Assembly: GCA_035299085.1 (NCBI GenBank)
Contig: DATGXG010000025.1
Location: forward strand, 1-64,000
Reading direction: 5' to 3'
Origin: Bacteroidales bacterium
Lineage (GTDB): Bacteria; Bacteroidota; Bacteroidia; Bacteroidales; UBA10428
Length of the DNA stretch: 64,000 nucleotides
A program made the translations under genes and the position numbers. How positions within the stretch are numbered: position 1 is the stretch's first letter; the number at the start of each line of letters is the position of its first letter. Shown here piece by piece: positions 9,801-17,613 of this stretch. The notes under the pieces are model-generated. The model did not search any database. It had not been told where the DNA came from and saw only the letters and a program-made list of their open reading frames with translations.

Positions 9801-10013
9801 CAACCCTTTTATGCCACTGAAAACCCCTTCAAGCTTTGATGTTACTTCCTGTTCAATAATCCTTGCCGAGGCTTCGGGCCATGAATACGAAACGGTTATC
9901 GCTTCCTCGGACCTGGTAGGGTTCAGTTGCACATTCAGCATCGGGACCAGAGTGATTCCGATGAGCGTGAGGACGAGGGACCAGATTAGAACAGAAAAAG
10001 AGGATAGTTTCAT
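6900..10013 (-). CDS. RND efflux permease, subunit lacking the TM4 aspartate
   Basis: The 1037-residue protein has the RND architecture: TM1 at about 10-28, a large periplasmic loop, TM2-TM6 from about 330, a second periplasmic loop and TM7-TM12 from about residue 855. It has the HAE/CzcA-like N-terminus MLNVQLNPTRSEEAITVSYSWP. In the TM4 segment around residue 400, where active pumps have D-D or D-N, it reads ITNSIVMIDH, so the proton-relay aspartate is replaced by Thr. It is the last gene of the minus-strand efflux locus and follows an array of repeats. It probably partners the second permease at 11573-14629 in a mixed trimer, as MdtB and MdtC do. Substrate unknown. Confidence 0.85.
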   Translation of the reverse strand: MKLSSFSVLIWSLVLTLIGITLVPMLNVQLNPTRSEEAITVSYSWPEASARIIEQEVTSKLEGVFSGIKGLKEISSVTSKGSGTIDLAFKKNVSLDAVRFEVATLIRRVYRELPGQVSYPQLSVGFGGKKISSILTYTLNASASPFYIQKYAERNLVPKIASIKGVNDVNVYGATRFEYVVTYNPDQLRVLNVPTSAVASAINDWFRQDMLGLNEDSGKQDGNEIRVILTNSGYTADAWNDIPVLKTGGRIIRLGDIATVTYREQLPDRYYRINGLNAVFLVIYAQDGANTLKISQRVKTGITKLKETLPPGYSIMLSNDSTTFLAKELRTIAFRSIASLLVLMLFVLALSRQWTYLLLILFSMVVNLAVAVIFYYLLHLEIHLYSLAGISVSFGMIITNSIVMIDHFRYHRNKSVFIAILAATLTTIGSLCVIFFLKERDRINLTDFAWVMIINLTVSMAIALWFIPSLMEKIKLKNRFSRFRTANKRRIVRFGTLYGNSIMMMRKYRWALIILLIAGFGIPVQWLPEKIDKKTKAAHFYNITLGSTWFQKKIKPASEKILGGSLRLFTGHLVKGSFYAEPQRTTLYVNGSMPEGCTIHQLNEAMLKMENYISRYKEVELFESSIHNYNDASIRIQFNKEFENGAFPFYLKEALTSKAIGLGGVDWGIFGVGEGFSNALYSGFLSNRIVLEGFNYDQLYAIATDLQARLKKNQRVGQIEITGDNSYWNTKALNEYYMSFNPMQLSLNNMTIRSYYDFLKEKLYNQPVNAVYNGDELVPVILTSRDFDRYNTWWIKNGPITSGNKFSKLNSIGSISKQRMGNDIFRVNQQYRLSVAYEFIGPGELARRVLERNIKETATMLPLGYKVSDYTYNFWWQNEPEQYYLILLVLAIIYLICAILLESLLQPLAIMALIPVSFIGVFLTFYAFGFNFDQGGFASFILLAGIVVNSGLFIINDFNNLKNRNQPGLKLYIKAYNQKILPVIYTVLSTIFGLIPFIWGGQHQVFWFAFAAGTIGGLLFSVLALIVFQPVFLRFKK

Positions 10014-10189
10014 GTGGTTTCAGGTTGTTTCAAGGTTGTTCCATTTTGTTTCAAGGTTGTTTCAAGGTTGTTTCAAGGTTGTTTCAAGGTTGTTTCAAGG
10101 TTGTTCCAATTTGTTCCAATTTGTTCCAATTTGAACCACTTTGGAACCATTTTGGAACTATCTTTGAACCACTTGGAACCACTATGGAA
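10014..10189. repeat. intergenic array with orientation switch (GTTTCAAGGTT / TTGGAACCA)
   Basis: On the plus strand the left part has seven or more GTTTCAAGG or GTTCCA units, mostly as exact 11-bp repeats of GTTTCAAGGTT. The right part switches to TTTGAACCA or TTGGAACCA units. The two halves are imperfectly complementary, so the transcript between the propeller gene (10190-11386) and the RND gene could form a long stem. It fills the whole 176-bp gap between the two genes. Confidence 0.85.
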
Positions 10190-11386
10190 CTAAAGTTCAA
10201 CCAGCATAAGAACCGGGTTATCCTCCTCCTTCACCTTAGCAGCCAGGTCAATCAATGCTTTCCGGTTTTTATCGTTACCTGTTGCATTCAGAAATGCATC
10301 GGATTCCACAAGTGCCTTTAATTTAACCGCAGGAATAGCCATAAAAAGTGTATTATCATTTACATTACCCTGTGGCCAGAAATCAGGACCTCCATCCCAG
10401 TCGTTAATAAAGCCTGAAGCATTGCTACTGTCATTTACAAGATATTCTCCTGTATTCTTTTCAATATCATATAAAATATTCTGTTGGTTCTCTCCGCCGA
10501 ATCTGAAAGAACTGACAAACACTTTTCCCTGGTTCTCAATGGAACACGCATAGTAATACTGATCTTTGATGTTTTCGAATTCAGCCATGGATGCGGGGTT
10601 TTCAGGTCGCTTTTCAATAGGCAACTGATATTTGCCCAAATTAATCAGGTAGGATGGCACTATTTTCCCTTTCGTAATCGTGTACACCGTATCGTTATGC
10701 ATACACTTGAAATAACAACGGTTCTTATACCAGTAAAACGGGTTGAATCCATCAAAGGTCATCATGGTATAAGTTCCGGTGTTATTTGTCCATTTATAGG
10801 GATTCTGAACTACGGATATTGTATCGTTTTTACTGTTTGTCAACCTGAAGAAATAATCCTCATAACCCATAGAACACAGGTCATAAGCGAGCATGGTGTC
10901 ATTCTGAAAGGCATACCCGAAAACCATGCGTGCATCAACTGATTTGACAAACCGACCGTTCAGATCAAAATAAATCATCTTATTATTTCCAAGAGTTTTT
11001 ACAGCAACAAGGTTCTCGTTGTTCAATACCGAGGCACTCATCATCATATTGATTTCATTGGGACCCTTGCCGGGAGTGCCGATTTTACGAATAAACTTAC
11101 CGGTATAATCAAATTCGAGGATTTCATCCCTGCCCGGATATAGTATGTAATCATTTGTGAACATAAAATCCGTACTACCGGGTAATAAACAGGTACTGTC
11201 AGTCTGAAGCGGAATATACTTCACCGATTTGGCAATTTCCGAAAGCTTAATAAGCTTTTCATTACTCAGTGCTTTTTCAAAATCCACCGTAAAAAACCCG
11301 TGTTCTTTTGGTGTCGGTGGGGTAGGGTTTTTACAGGATGAAATCATCACAAGTAAATACAGTAAGAAGAACAAATTTGGTTTCAT
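10190..11386 (-). CDS. 6-bladed beta-propeller lipoprotein inside the efflux locus
   Basis: Starting at the ATG at 11386 (a longer frame would need a TTG at 11404 inside the repeat array) gives 398 residues with the lipoprotein signal MKPNLFFLLYLLVMISSC. Family marks are YIPLQTDST near the start, GTPGKGPNEINMM and the closing KEEDNPVLMLVEL. It lies between the two RND permease genes on the same strand with repeat arrays on both sides, so it is probably co-transcribed. A lipid-anchored propeller encoded between pump subunits suggests an accessory or substrate-sensing role, but that is inference from position. Confidence 0.8.
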   Translation of the reverse strand: MKPNLFFLLYLLVMISSCKNPTPPTPKEHGFFTVDFEKALSNEKLIKLSEIAKSVKYIPLQTDSTCLLPGSTDFMFTNDYILYPGRDEILEFDYTGKFIRKIGTPGKGPNEINMMMSASVLNNENLVAVKTLGNNKMIYFDLNGRFVKSVDARMVFGYAFQNDTMLAYDLCSMGYEDYFFRLTNSKNDTISVVQNPYKWTNNTGTYTMMTFDGFNPFYWYKNRCYFKCMHNDTVYTITKGKIVPSYLINLGKYQLPIEKRPENPASMAEFENIKDQYYYACSIENQGKVFVSSFRFGGENQQNILYDIEKNTGEYLVNDSSNASGFINDWDGGPDFWPQGNVNDNTLFMAIPAVKLKALVESDAFLNATGNDKNRKALIDLAAKVKEEDNPVLMLVEL

Positions 11387-11396
11387 AGATTTATTT

Positions 11397-11572
11397 AGTT
11401 TCAAGGTTGTTTCAAGGTTGTTTCAAGGTTGTTTCAAGGTTATTTCAAGGTTATTTCAAGGTTGTTCCAGGTTGGAACCTCATTGGAACCATTTGGAACC
11501 ACATTGGAACCATTTGGAACCACATTGGAACCACACTCTTTCATTCCTTCATTCCTTCATTCCTTCACTCCT
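11397..11572. repeat. intergenic array with orientation switch plus TTCATTCC tract
   Basis: Plus-strand order: six to seven GTTTCAAGGTT units (11 bp each), one GTTCCAGGTTGGAACC junction, six TTGGAACCA units, then TTCATTCC octamers up to the RND stop codon at 11573. The layout matches 10014-10189. The octamers are an added block at the 3' side of the upstream gene in the transcript. Confidence 0.85.
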
Positions 11573-14500
11573 TCATTTTCTCAAATAATAATACCCCAAC
11601 GGCACCATAAAAAGACTCACAATCGTTCCTACAATCATGCCTCCGATTATGGTTAATGCCATGGGTCGCTGCAAATCTGCCCCCATGCCGCCGAAAAACA
11701 GGAGTGGCAACAAGGCAAGAATTGCAGTCAGGGCCGTCATTACAATAGGCTTAAGCCTCCGTTGTCCCCCTACCATTAATGCCTTAAGCAAGGGATAGCC
11801 TTCATTCATGAGCTGGTTGAAGGTATCCACTTTCAGAATGGAGTCATTGATGACAACACCGCTCATTACTACAATCCCGATCATTGACATCAGGTTGATC
11901 CCATCACCGAATAATTTAAGGAACAGGAAAGCCCCGAAGAGGTCAACCGGAATCTCCATCAAAACAATGAGCGGAAGGGTCAGGGATTCAAATTGGGATG
12001 CCAGGATAAAATACAGTAAGGCTAATGAAATGATGAAAATCACGGTCAGCTGCTTTATCAGATTCCTGTTCGAAAAGTAGGATCCTGAAAATCCCGCCTC
12101 AAAATGCCCATCCTTAGATAATTGATTGATGATTGATTTTTGTGTTTTACGGATTTCCTTTGACGGCACATTCATGGCCACCGGGTAATATTCCCCTTCC
12201 TGTCCCGCAACGATTGTTTTTAAATCGTTGCCGGTTGTCTGGGATATCAGGCTCTTTAATGGTATCTCAATCTTTTTATTATTCATCACTGAAAGACCAT
12301 CAATGATCCGATGTATATCCTGTTGTTTGTCGCCTATAATTACCGGTATGAAATTCTGGTTATCGGCAACCAGCAGAACCTGGTTCTCACTGAACGACCG
12401 TTTCAGGGCGCTGAAAACCTGGCCATAGGAAACTTCATACAATGCCATTCGTGCCGGATCGGTTTTAAGAACCATCTGTTCCTGCCATACTATATTGTTA
12501 ATGTTGTAACCCGGGAAGGCTTCCTGCAGGCTGCTTACCGTATTATTCAGCCGTGTATTGGCCATGGGACCGAAATCTGCCGTGAATCTTAACCTGACTT
12601 CAAGCGGAGCCTGGTTCTCACCGAAAAGCTGGTCGAAAATATTCCCGGCATCTTCAAAGTTGAAGGATGCCATCCGGTAATTCTCTTTTAAAAATCCCGA
12701 AATCGACTTAAAGATCGAATCCAGCGCATCGGACCGGGTTGCTTTTATATAAACCAGTGCTTCCGATGCAGCTTCGGGACTGTTATGATCGAGAAGAAAT
12801 TGTTGTTCGCCTATGATGCACGTGTTGTGAGCCATTTTATTTTCAATGCCGGCCAGGAGCTGATTTACCCTCCTGTAATTTTCATCAATATTGATCCGGT
12901 CGTTCCAGTCGATTCGCAATATGGTCTCATCTTTTACAATGGCGGGAAGTTTGGTTTTCTGAAGGCTGACAAACAGGAATCCCGCTAATACAAGCATCCC
13001 GATGACACTGCCTGTGCTGAACACCTGGTGCCGCATCACAAACTTGAATCCTTTTTCATATAGCCTGCCGTAATCAAGGTCATTTACTTTTTTCAGGAAT
13101 CCTGTCATTTCACCCGTTTTGCCATCCTTGAACATGATCTTGTAATAAACCGGCAGGATCGTGATTCCGATAAAAAGAGATACAAACTGGCTTATGGTGA
13201 TGGCAATGGCCTGGTCATAAAACAGCGCTCCTGTTATGCCGCTGATAAATATCAAAGGGATGTATACGGCACAGGTGGTAAGCACGGCACTTAACATAGG
13301 CCGGATGACCTCGTTGGTGCCCCGTATGCATGATTCATCCAATGTGCTTCCCCGTTCCCTGTGTTGGGAAATATTATCAATAACCACAATCGAATTATCT
13401 GTCATTACGCTGATGCCCAGTACAAGTCCGGCCAGTGAAATTACATTTAATGTCAGGCCTGCCAGGTGAAAGAAAAGCAATGAAATGATCAGTGCAGCCG
13501 GCAACGTAACGCCCACGAGCCATGGCGATCTTACATTTTTAAGGAACAGGAACATTACAATGAAAGCCAGGAAAGCTCCGAAATACAGGCTTTGTCCCAG
13601 GTTCCGCATCGAGAAATCCAGCAGCTGTGTTTGGTCACGGCTTATATTGAAATTGATATCCGGGTAATCCGTTCTCAATATGGATATCAGTTTTTTTACT
13701 TCCTTTTTAAGATCATTCATGCGGGCATCCGACTGCTTTATAATAGCCATTGTAATGGCATTGTCTCCGTCGGATATAACCTCCCCTTTTCTTTTCCGGG
13801 GCTGTTCCTTCACTTCGGCGATATCCTTAACCTGTATTAACCTGTCCTTGTTTTTCAGGTAAATGTTGGCGATATCCTCTTTGGTTCTGAGTTCATTTCC
13901 GAATCGTACATTGTACTGGTATTGCCCGTCGCGTATCAGAAGATTTCCTGAAGTGATATTGTTTTCGTTGAGTGCATTTTCAATATCGGCATAGCTGATT
14001 TCAAGTCCATCCAGTTTTGATTTATCGGGTATGATGAGTATTTCGGAAAAAACCTGGCCGCTGATATCGGCAATGGCCACCTGGGGTAATTGTTCAATGC
14101 GCTTCCGAATCACCTGGTCGGCAAAGTTGCTGAGCCGGTAAAATTCGGTTAAGTCTGATTTAGTTGAATTACCCTTATCAACGGGTTTCGACTTATTTTT
14201 CAGCGTTAGATCCAGGTAGAAAACAGGGATGTCGGTGGCGCTTGCTTTGATCACACGTGGCCGTTCAATACCGGCCGGCATAGAGGCCATCACCCTGTCA
14301 ATTTTTTCATTTACCTCGATAAAAGCATAATCAATATTGCTGCCATAGTCAAAATCCAACCGGATTACCGAGCTGCCGTCGCGTGTTTCACTTTTCAGAT
14401 CAGCCAGGTGGGCAACCTGCATCAACTGGATCCTGAAACTGCTGACCACTGCATTTTCAAGTTCGCGGGCTGAGAGATTGGCCGCGTTAATCTGAACCGT

Positions 14501-14629
14501 AATCTTCGGAATATCCACATCAGGCATCAGCGAAACCGGCAATCTCAGCAATGCCACCACACCAAGTGCCAGCAAAGCCAGGAATGTCATGGTGACGGAG
14601 ATGGGTTTGTTTAACAAAAATCTAACCAT
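11573..14629 (-). CDS. RND efflux permease, HAE type
   Basis: The 1018-residue protein has full RND length and topology. The N-terminus is FLLNKPISVTMTFLALLALGVVAL, followed by SLMPDVDIPKI. The TM4 motif around residues 409-418 is MTDNSIVVID, retaining the proton-relay aspartate (AcrB D407 position) with Asn at the next site, the usual HAE form. TM10 reads VVMSGVVINDSIL. The protein exports hydrophobic compounds in exchange for protons, docking to a periplasmic adaptor (15276-16343) and a TolC-type channel (21438-22913). A second permease at 6900-10013 lacks this aspartate. Confidence 0.9.
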   Translation of the reverse strand: MVRFLLNKPISVTMTFLALLALGVVALLRLPVSLMPDVDIPKITVQINAANLSARELENAVVSSFRIQLMQVAHLADLKSETRDGSSVIRLDFDYGSNIDYAFIEVNEKIDRVMASMPAGIERPRVIKASATDIPVFYLDLTLKNKSKPVDKGNSTKSDLTEFYRLSNFADQVIRKRIEQLPQVAIADISGQVFSEILIIPDKSKLDGLEISYADIENALNENNITSGNLLIRDGQYQYNVRFGNELRTKEDIANIYLKNKDRLIQVKDIAEVKEQPRKRKGEVISDGDNAITMAIIKQSDARMNDLKKEVKKLISILRTDYPDINFNISRDQTQLLDFSMRNLGQSLYFGAFLAFIVMFLFLKNVRSPWLVGVTLPAALIISLLFFHLAGLTLNVISLAGLVLGISVMTDNSIVVIDNISQHRERGSTLDESCIRGTNEVIRPMLSAVLTTCAVYIPLIFISGITGALFYDQAIAITISQFVSLFIGITILPVYYKIMFKDGKTGEMTGFLKKVNDLDYGRLYEKGFKFVMRHQVFSTGSVIGMLVLAGFLFVSLQKTKLPAIVKDETILRIDWNDRINIDENYRRVNQLLAGIENKMAHNTCIIGEQQFLLDHNSPEAASEALVYIKATRSDALDSIFKSISGFLKENYRMASFNFEDAGNIFDQLFGENQAPLEVRLRFTADFGPMANTRLNNTVSSLQEAFPGYNINNIVWQEQMVLKTDPARMALYEVSYGQVFSALKRSFSENQVLLVADNQNFIPVIIGDKQQDIHRIIDGLSVMNNKKIEIPLKSLISQTTGNDLKTIVAGQEGEYYPVAMNVPSKEIRKTQKSIINQLSKDGHFEAGFSGSYFSNRNLIKQLTVIFIISLALLYFILASQFESLTLPLIVLMEIPVDLFGAFLFLKLFGDGINLMSMIGIVVMSGVVINDSILKVDTFNQLMNEGYPLLKALMVGGQRRLKPIVMTALTAILALLPLLFFGGMGADLQRPMALTIIGGMIVGTIVSLFMVPLGYYYLRK

Positions 14630-14635
14630 GGAAGA

Positions 14636-14768
14636 GTGTTTCAGGTTGTTTCAGATTGTTCCAATGTGGTTCCATATTGTTCCATATTGTTCCAAAGTGG
14701 TTCCAAAATGGTTCCAAAGTAGTTCCAAGTTGTTCCAAAATGGTTCCAAAGTAGTTCCAAGTTGGTAT
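14636..14768. repeat. GTTCCAA/GTTTCAG array, left half
   Basis: Plus strand shows two GTTTCAG units and about eleven GTTCCAA(A) units spaced 10-12 bp apart, all in one orientation. It lies between the RND gene start and the four-helix-bundle gene. The opposite-orientation half is on the other side of that gene (15199-15271). Confidence 0.8.
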
Positions 14769-14788
14769 TCATTTTATTACTTGTTTTT

Positions 14789-15184
14789 TTACTTTGATTT
14801 GTATTTTGTACCCTTGTATTCTGACTGTTTAATATAAGACATCATATTGCTGATTTTGCTACTTAATTGAATAAGTCTTTTTCTTAAATCCTTCAATTGG
14901 TCTTCCGTGATGTAAGAATTGTCAAATGCCCTGTAAAGCTGAGATCTTGATTCTCCAGCTGATCCTTTGGAAATTGACAAGAACTGAGAAAACTCTTTGT
15001 TACCTCCTCTTTCAAATCCTTCGGCAATATTGTCCATTATTGATCCACTAGAGCCTTTTATTTGATTAATAAGGGTGAAATCATTCCTAAAGGCATTTGA
15101 ATGAATAATCATATTAATCTCTTTGCATAGAAATCGGGATAATTGCCAAATTTCCAAATCTTCAAAACGGTTAATCGTTGACAT
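14789..15184 (-). CDS. four-helix bundle protein (23S rRNA intervening-sequence type)
   Basis: The 131-residue protein matches the TIGR02436/IVS four-helix bundle family: RFEDLEIWQLSRFLCKEIN at the start, then LINQIKGSSGSIMDNIAEGFERGG, EFSQFLSISKGSAGESRSQLYRA and a final long helix. These proteins were first found in intervening sequences of 23S rRNA genes and are common in Bacteroidota; related Avd proteins serve diversity-generating retroelements. No rRNA or reverse transcriptase is near. It sits between the adaptor and permease genes, and exactly between the two opposite-orientation halves of the repeat array, so it looks like an insert in the loop of that array. Confidence 0.85.
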   Translation of the reverse strand: MSTINRFEDLEIWQLSRFLCKEINMIIHSNAFRNDFTLINQIKGSSGSIMDNIAEGFERGGNKEFSQFLSISKGSAGESRSQLYRAFDNSYITEDQLKDLRKRLIQLSSKISNMMSYIKQSEYKGTKYKSK

Positions 15185-15198
15185 AGAATTCTAATTTA

Positions 15199-15271
15199 GT
15201 TGAACAATTTGAAACAACTTTGAAACAACTTTGGAACTACCTTGAAACAATTTGAAACCATAAAACAACAT
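15199..15271. repeat. TTGAAAC/TTGGAAC array, right half
   Basis: Six units of TTGAAACA or TTGGAACTA type at 10-12 bp spacing on the plus strand, filling the gap between the four-helix-bundle gene and the adaptor gene. The orientation is opposite to 14636-14768. Confidence 0.8.
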
Positions 15272-15275
15272 GTAA

Positions 15276-16343
15276 CTACTTAACCTCCACACAGGATTCA
15301 TGCGCCAAATTCAGATTCCCTGAAACAATAACAGTATCCCCCGGCTCAAGCGTTGCGCCTTTATCGGCGTTGGGAATTACGGAATAGGAATCGCTGTTTT
15401 CGGCGGTGGTTTCCACGTATGTCCAGTAGGCTTTACCTCCGATTATCCTGAACAACACATGCTGGTTATCGCGCAGTACAACGGCAGCTTTGGGAACGAC
15501 AAGCTGGTTTGAAATTGCATTTTCAACAAGCACACGGACATTCATCCCGTCAAGCAGGGATGAGGATTGATCCACAATGGCCTTTACCTGGATCATTCCG
15601 TTCTCATCTACAATCGGGTTAATTTCAGTTATCCTGCCTTTAAATACCTTGTTCTCCATTGAAAAGGGCATTATTTTAACCTCTTTGCCCCTTGAAATAT
15701 CCTGTAATTCCGATTCCAGGACAGGGAATTCCACTTCGAAGGATGAATTGTCGATGAGTGTGCAGAATTCGGTTCCGCCGCCAACCTGTTCGTATAATTT
15801 ATATTTGATACTGGCAATGATCCCGGGGTAGGGGGCTTTCAATTCTTTCGAAGCATATTCCAGTTTAGCGGATTCGAGTTGACTTTTTGCCGATGTATAA
15901 CCCGATTGAATGCAGGCCATATTGTATACCTTTTTGGGTATGGATGCGCTGTCGTCAAGCGAGTAATTCTGTCCGATCAGCACATTCTGCAATTCGTACC
16001 TTGCTTTCTCAAAATTTGCTTTTGCCTGTTGCAACTGCTGTACCGACCGCTCTTTGTTCAATACGGCAATAACCTGTCCCGGGTTCACATGATCCCCGTT
16101 TGACACATTAAGCTGCAACAGTTCATCACCGCTGTTGAATTTCAACATGCTTTTTTTCTTTGCCTTCAGCTTCCCGTTACTCACCAGTTCCTTCCTGAAA
16201 TCTGATTTTTTGAGAATGATGATATCGACGGGATTTTTTTCTGAAACAAATTGTTTCTTTTCAATTTGCTGGTCAACTGAATTCTTATCGGTCGAACAGG
16301 CATAAATGACTATAACTGTAGAGATAAAAGCGAGAATCCTCAT
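15276..16343 (-). CDS. RND efflux periplasmic adaptor (membrane fusion protein), lipoprotein
   Basis: The 355-residue protein has a lipoprotein signal (MRILAFISTVIVIYAC). It then shows the split lipoyl domain (LQLNVSNGDHVNPGQVIAVLN and LKAPYPGIIASIKYKLYEQV), a short coiled-coil hairpin between them, the beta-barrel region and a membrane-proximal domain with VVPKAAVVLRDNQ. It links the RND permease to the outer-membrane channel. Its ATG overlaps the stop codon of the upstream TolB-like lipoprotein gene (shared ATGA at 16340-16343), so the two are translationally coupled. Confidence 0.88.
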   Translation of the reverse strand: MRILAFISTVIVIYACSTDKNSVDQQIEKKQFVSEKNPVDIIILKKSDFRKELVSNGKLKAKKKSMLKFNSGDELLQLNVSNGDHVNPGQVIAVLNKERSVQQLQQAKANFEKARYELQNVLIGQNYSLDDSASIPKKVYNMACIQSGYTSAKSQLESAKLEYASKELKAPYPGIIASIKYKLYEQVGGGTEFCTLIDNSSFEVEFPVLESELQDISRGKEVKIMPFSMENKVFKGRITEINPIVDENGMIQVKAIVDQSSSLLDGMNVRVLVENAISNQLVVPKAAVVLRDNQHVLFRIIGGKAYWTYVETTAENSDSYSVIPNADKGATLEPGDTVIVSGNLNLAHESCVEVK

Positions 16344-17440
16344 GGTTGTTTTATTAATTCAGGAATTGTAAAGCTGTAAATGGGTTGTTCTTCTGTTGTT
16401 GACAACATGTATATTGTTTTTTCATCTTCACTTACACAAAAATATCCCCAGTGATCCAGTTTGAATTTCCTTATCGGATTGCCATTCCAGTCAAATTGCT
16501 CAACAAAAATATATCCCGGTCCTTTTCTTAATTCTTCCGAAACATCAACAGGTGTTCTTCCACTGTATAAAAAATACACATAATTTTTATTTGCTGATAA
16601 TCCCCAGTAGTACGTAGTGTTTTCAGGGCCTAAGGGATTACTTTTTAGATCGGCACTGGTATTCTGCTCACTGAATTTAACTATCCTGCTTTTCTTATTT
16701 TCTATATCTATAAATACGATCCGTTTAAAATATTTGTAAGCAAATACAATTCTCTTTTTTTGAGAATTTAAACCAAAATCACCGATGAAAGAAGTCCACT
16801 CATTCAGGTCCTTTGAAAACGACAGGTTAAGAAAAGGATTGGTAATAACCGAATCATGCAAGGCCTTTAATTCAATTATGCTTCTCTTTCCCTTACTGAA
16901 TGTTGAAATGAAAAAAGTACTATCATTCAGGCTGCAAATTTGTCGCTCAAAGGTCGAAATAGGGATGCTAAAAGAAAGCGGAAATATCTCTAAGGAATGA
17001 TTTAAGGCAAGCATATGGCTTTTTCTCCATTCCTGGATATAGCAATATACATCAGGATTATTAGCCTTAATTATCAGGGGAAACTGCAACTCATCCGGAC
17101 CCTCTCCAAATCTGCCGAACGATTTGATTAAATTGAAACCGGGAAGGGAATAGGCCATAAACATATTATCGCCATTCCTGTTTTTTACTATGAGAATACT
17201 GTCTGTGGCAAGCATTTCGGGTTCCTTAACCTCGAAAATATTGTCAACGGGATGATTGATACCTGCAAGTTCAATCGTTTGTCCGAAAACCTCATTGTCC
17301 AATTCAAATTCTCCTTCCGCTAAAGAGTCAGCTTTATTTACAGCAGTTTCAGATTGATCGGAAGACAATGAAGAATCTTTTACCTTTTTGCCACATCCCA
17401 AAAGAATTGTAACTAACAATAAAAATAAAATGGCTTTCAT
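16340..17440 (-). CDS. TolB-like 6-bladed propeller lipoprotein coupled to the adaptor gene
   Basis: The 366-residue protein has a lipoprotein signal (MKAILFLLLVTILLGC). It belongs to the TolB-like/SMP-30 branch of the propeller set: FGRFGEGPDELQF at about residues 110-122 and a C-terminal FDWNGNPIRKFKLDHWGYFCVSEDEKTIYML block, but no NPV tail. A homologue in this window (34196-35245) is broken by a stop codon. The four-base overlap with the adaptor gene downstream argues for stoichiometric production with the efflux system. Function unknown. Confidence 0.8.
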   Translation of the reverse strand: MKAILFLLLVTILLGCGKKVKDSSLSSDQSETAVNKADSLAEGEFELDNEVFGQTIELAGINHPVDNIFEVKEPEMLATDSILIVKNRNGDNMFMAYSLPGFNLIKSFGRFGEGPDELQFPLIIKANNPDVYCYIQEWRKSHMLALNHSLEIFPLSFSIPISTFERQICSLNDSTFFISTFSKGKRSIIELKALHDSVITNPFLNLSFSKDLNEWTSFIGDFGLNSQKKRIVFAYKYFKRIVFIDIENKKSRIVKFSEQNTSADLKSNPLGPENTTYYWGLSANKNYVYFLYSGRTPVDVSEELRKGPGYIFVEQFDWNGNPIRKFKLDHWGYFCVSEDEKTIYMLSTTEEQPIYSFTIPELIKQP

Positions 17441-17454
17441 ACTATCTGATCGTC

Positions 17455-17608
17455 TTTAACTATTTGAAACTATTTGAAACTATTTGAAACAACCCTGGAA
17501 CTATTTGGAACCACTTTGGAACCACTAACAACCTTGAACTATCATCTCTTCATTCTTTCATTTTTCATTCTTTCATTTCTTCATTCTTTCATTCATTCGA
17601 TCATTAAT
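17455..17608. repeat. TTGAAAC/TTGGAAC array followed by TTCATTCT tract
   Basis: Six to eight right-half units (17455-17540) are followed by a run of CATTCTTTCATT-type octamers to about 17608, immediately before the stop codon of the next propeller gene. Confidence 0.75.
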
Positions 17609-17613
17609 TCAGA

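Noticed and set aside
10025..10321. Plus-strand open frame through the GTTTCAAGG array
   Set aside because: The peptide is a periodic translation of the repeat (FQGCFKVVSRL type) and overlaps the real propeller gene on the other strand; no start signal or family.
11407..11656. Three overlapping plus-strand frames in the 11.4-11.6 kb array
   Set aside because: Same repeat translated in three frames; composition follows the repeat, not a protein.
14789..15184. Diversity-generating retroelement (Avd-like four-helix bundle)
   Set aside because: No reverse transcriptase, template repeat or variable repeat within the window; the gene fits the 23S intervening-sequence family instead.
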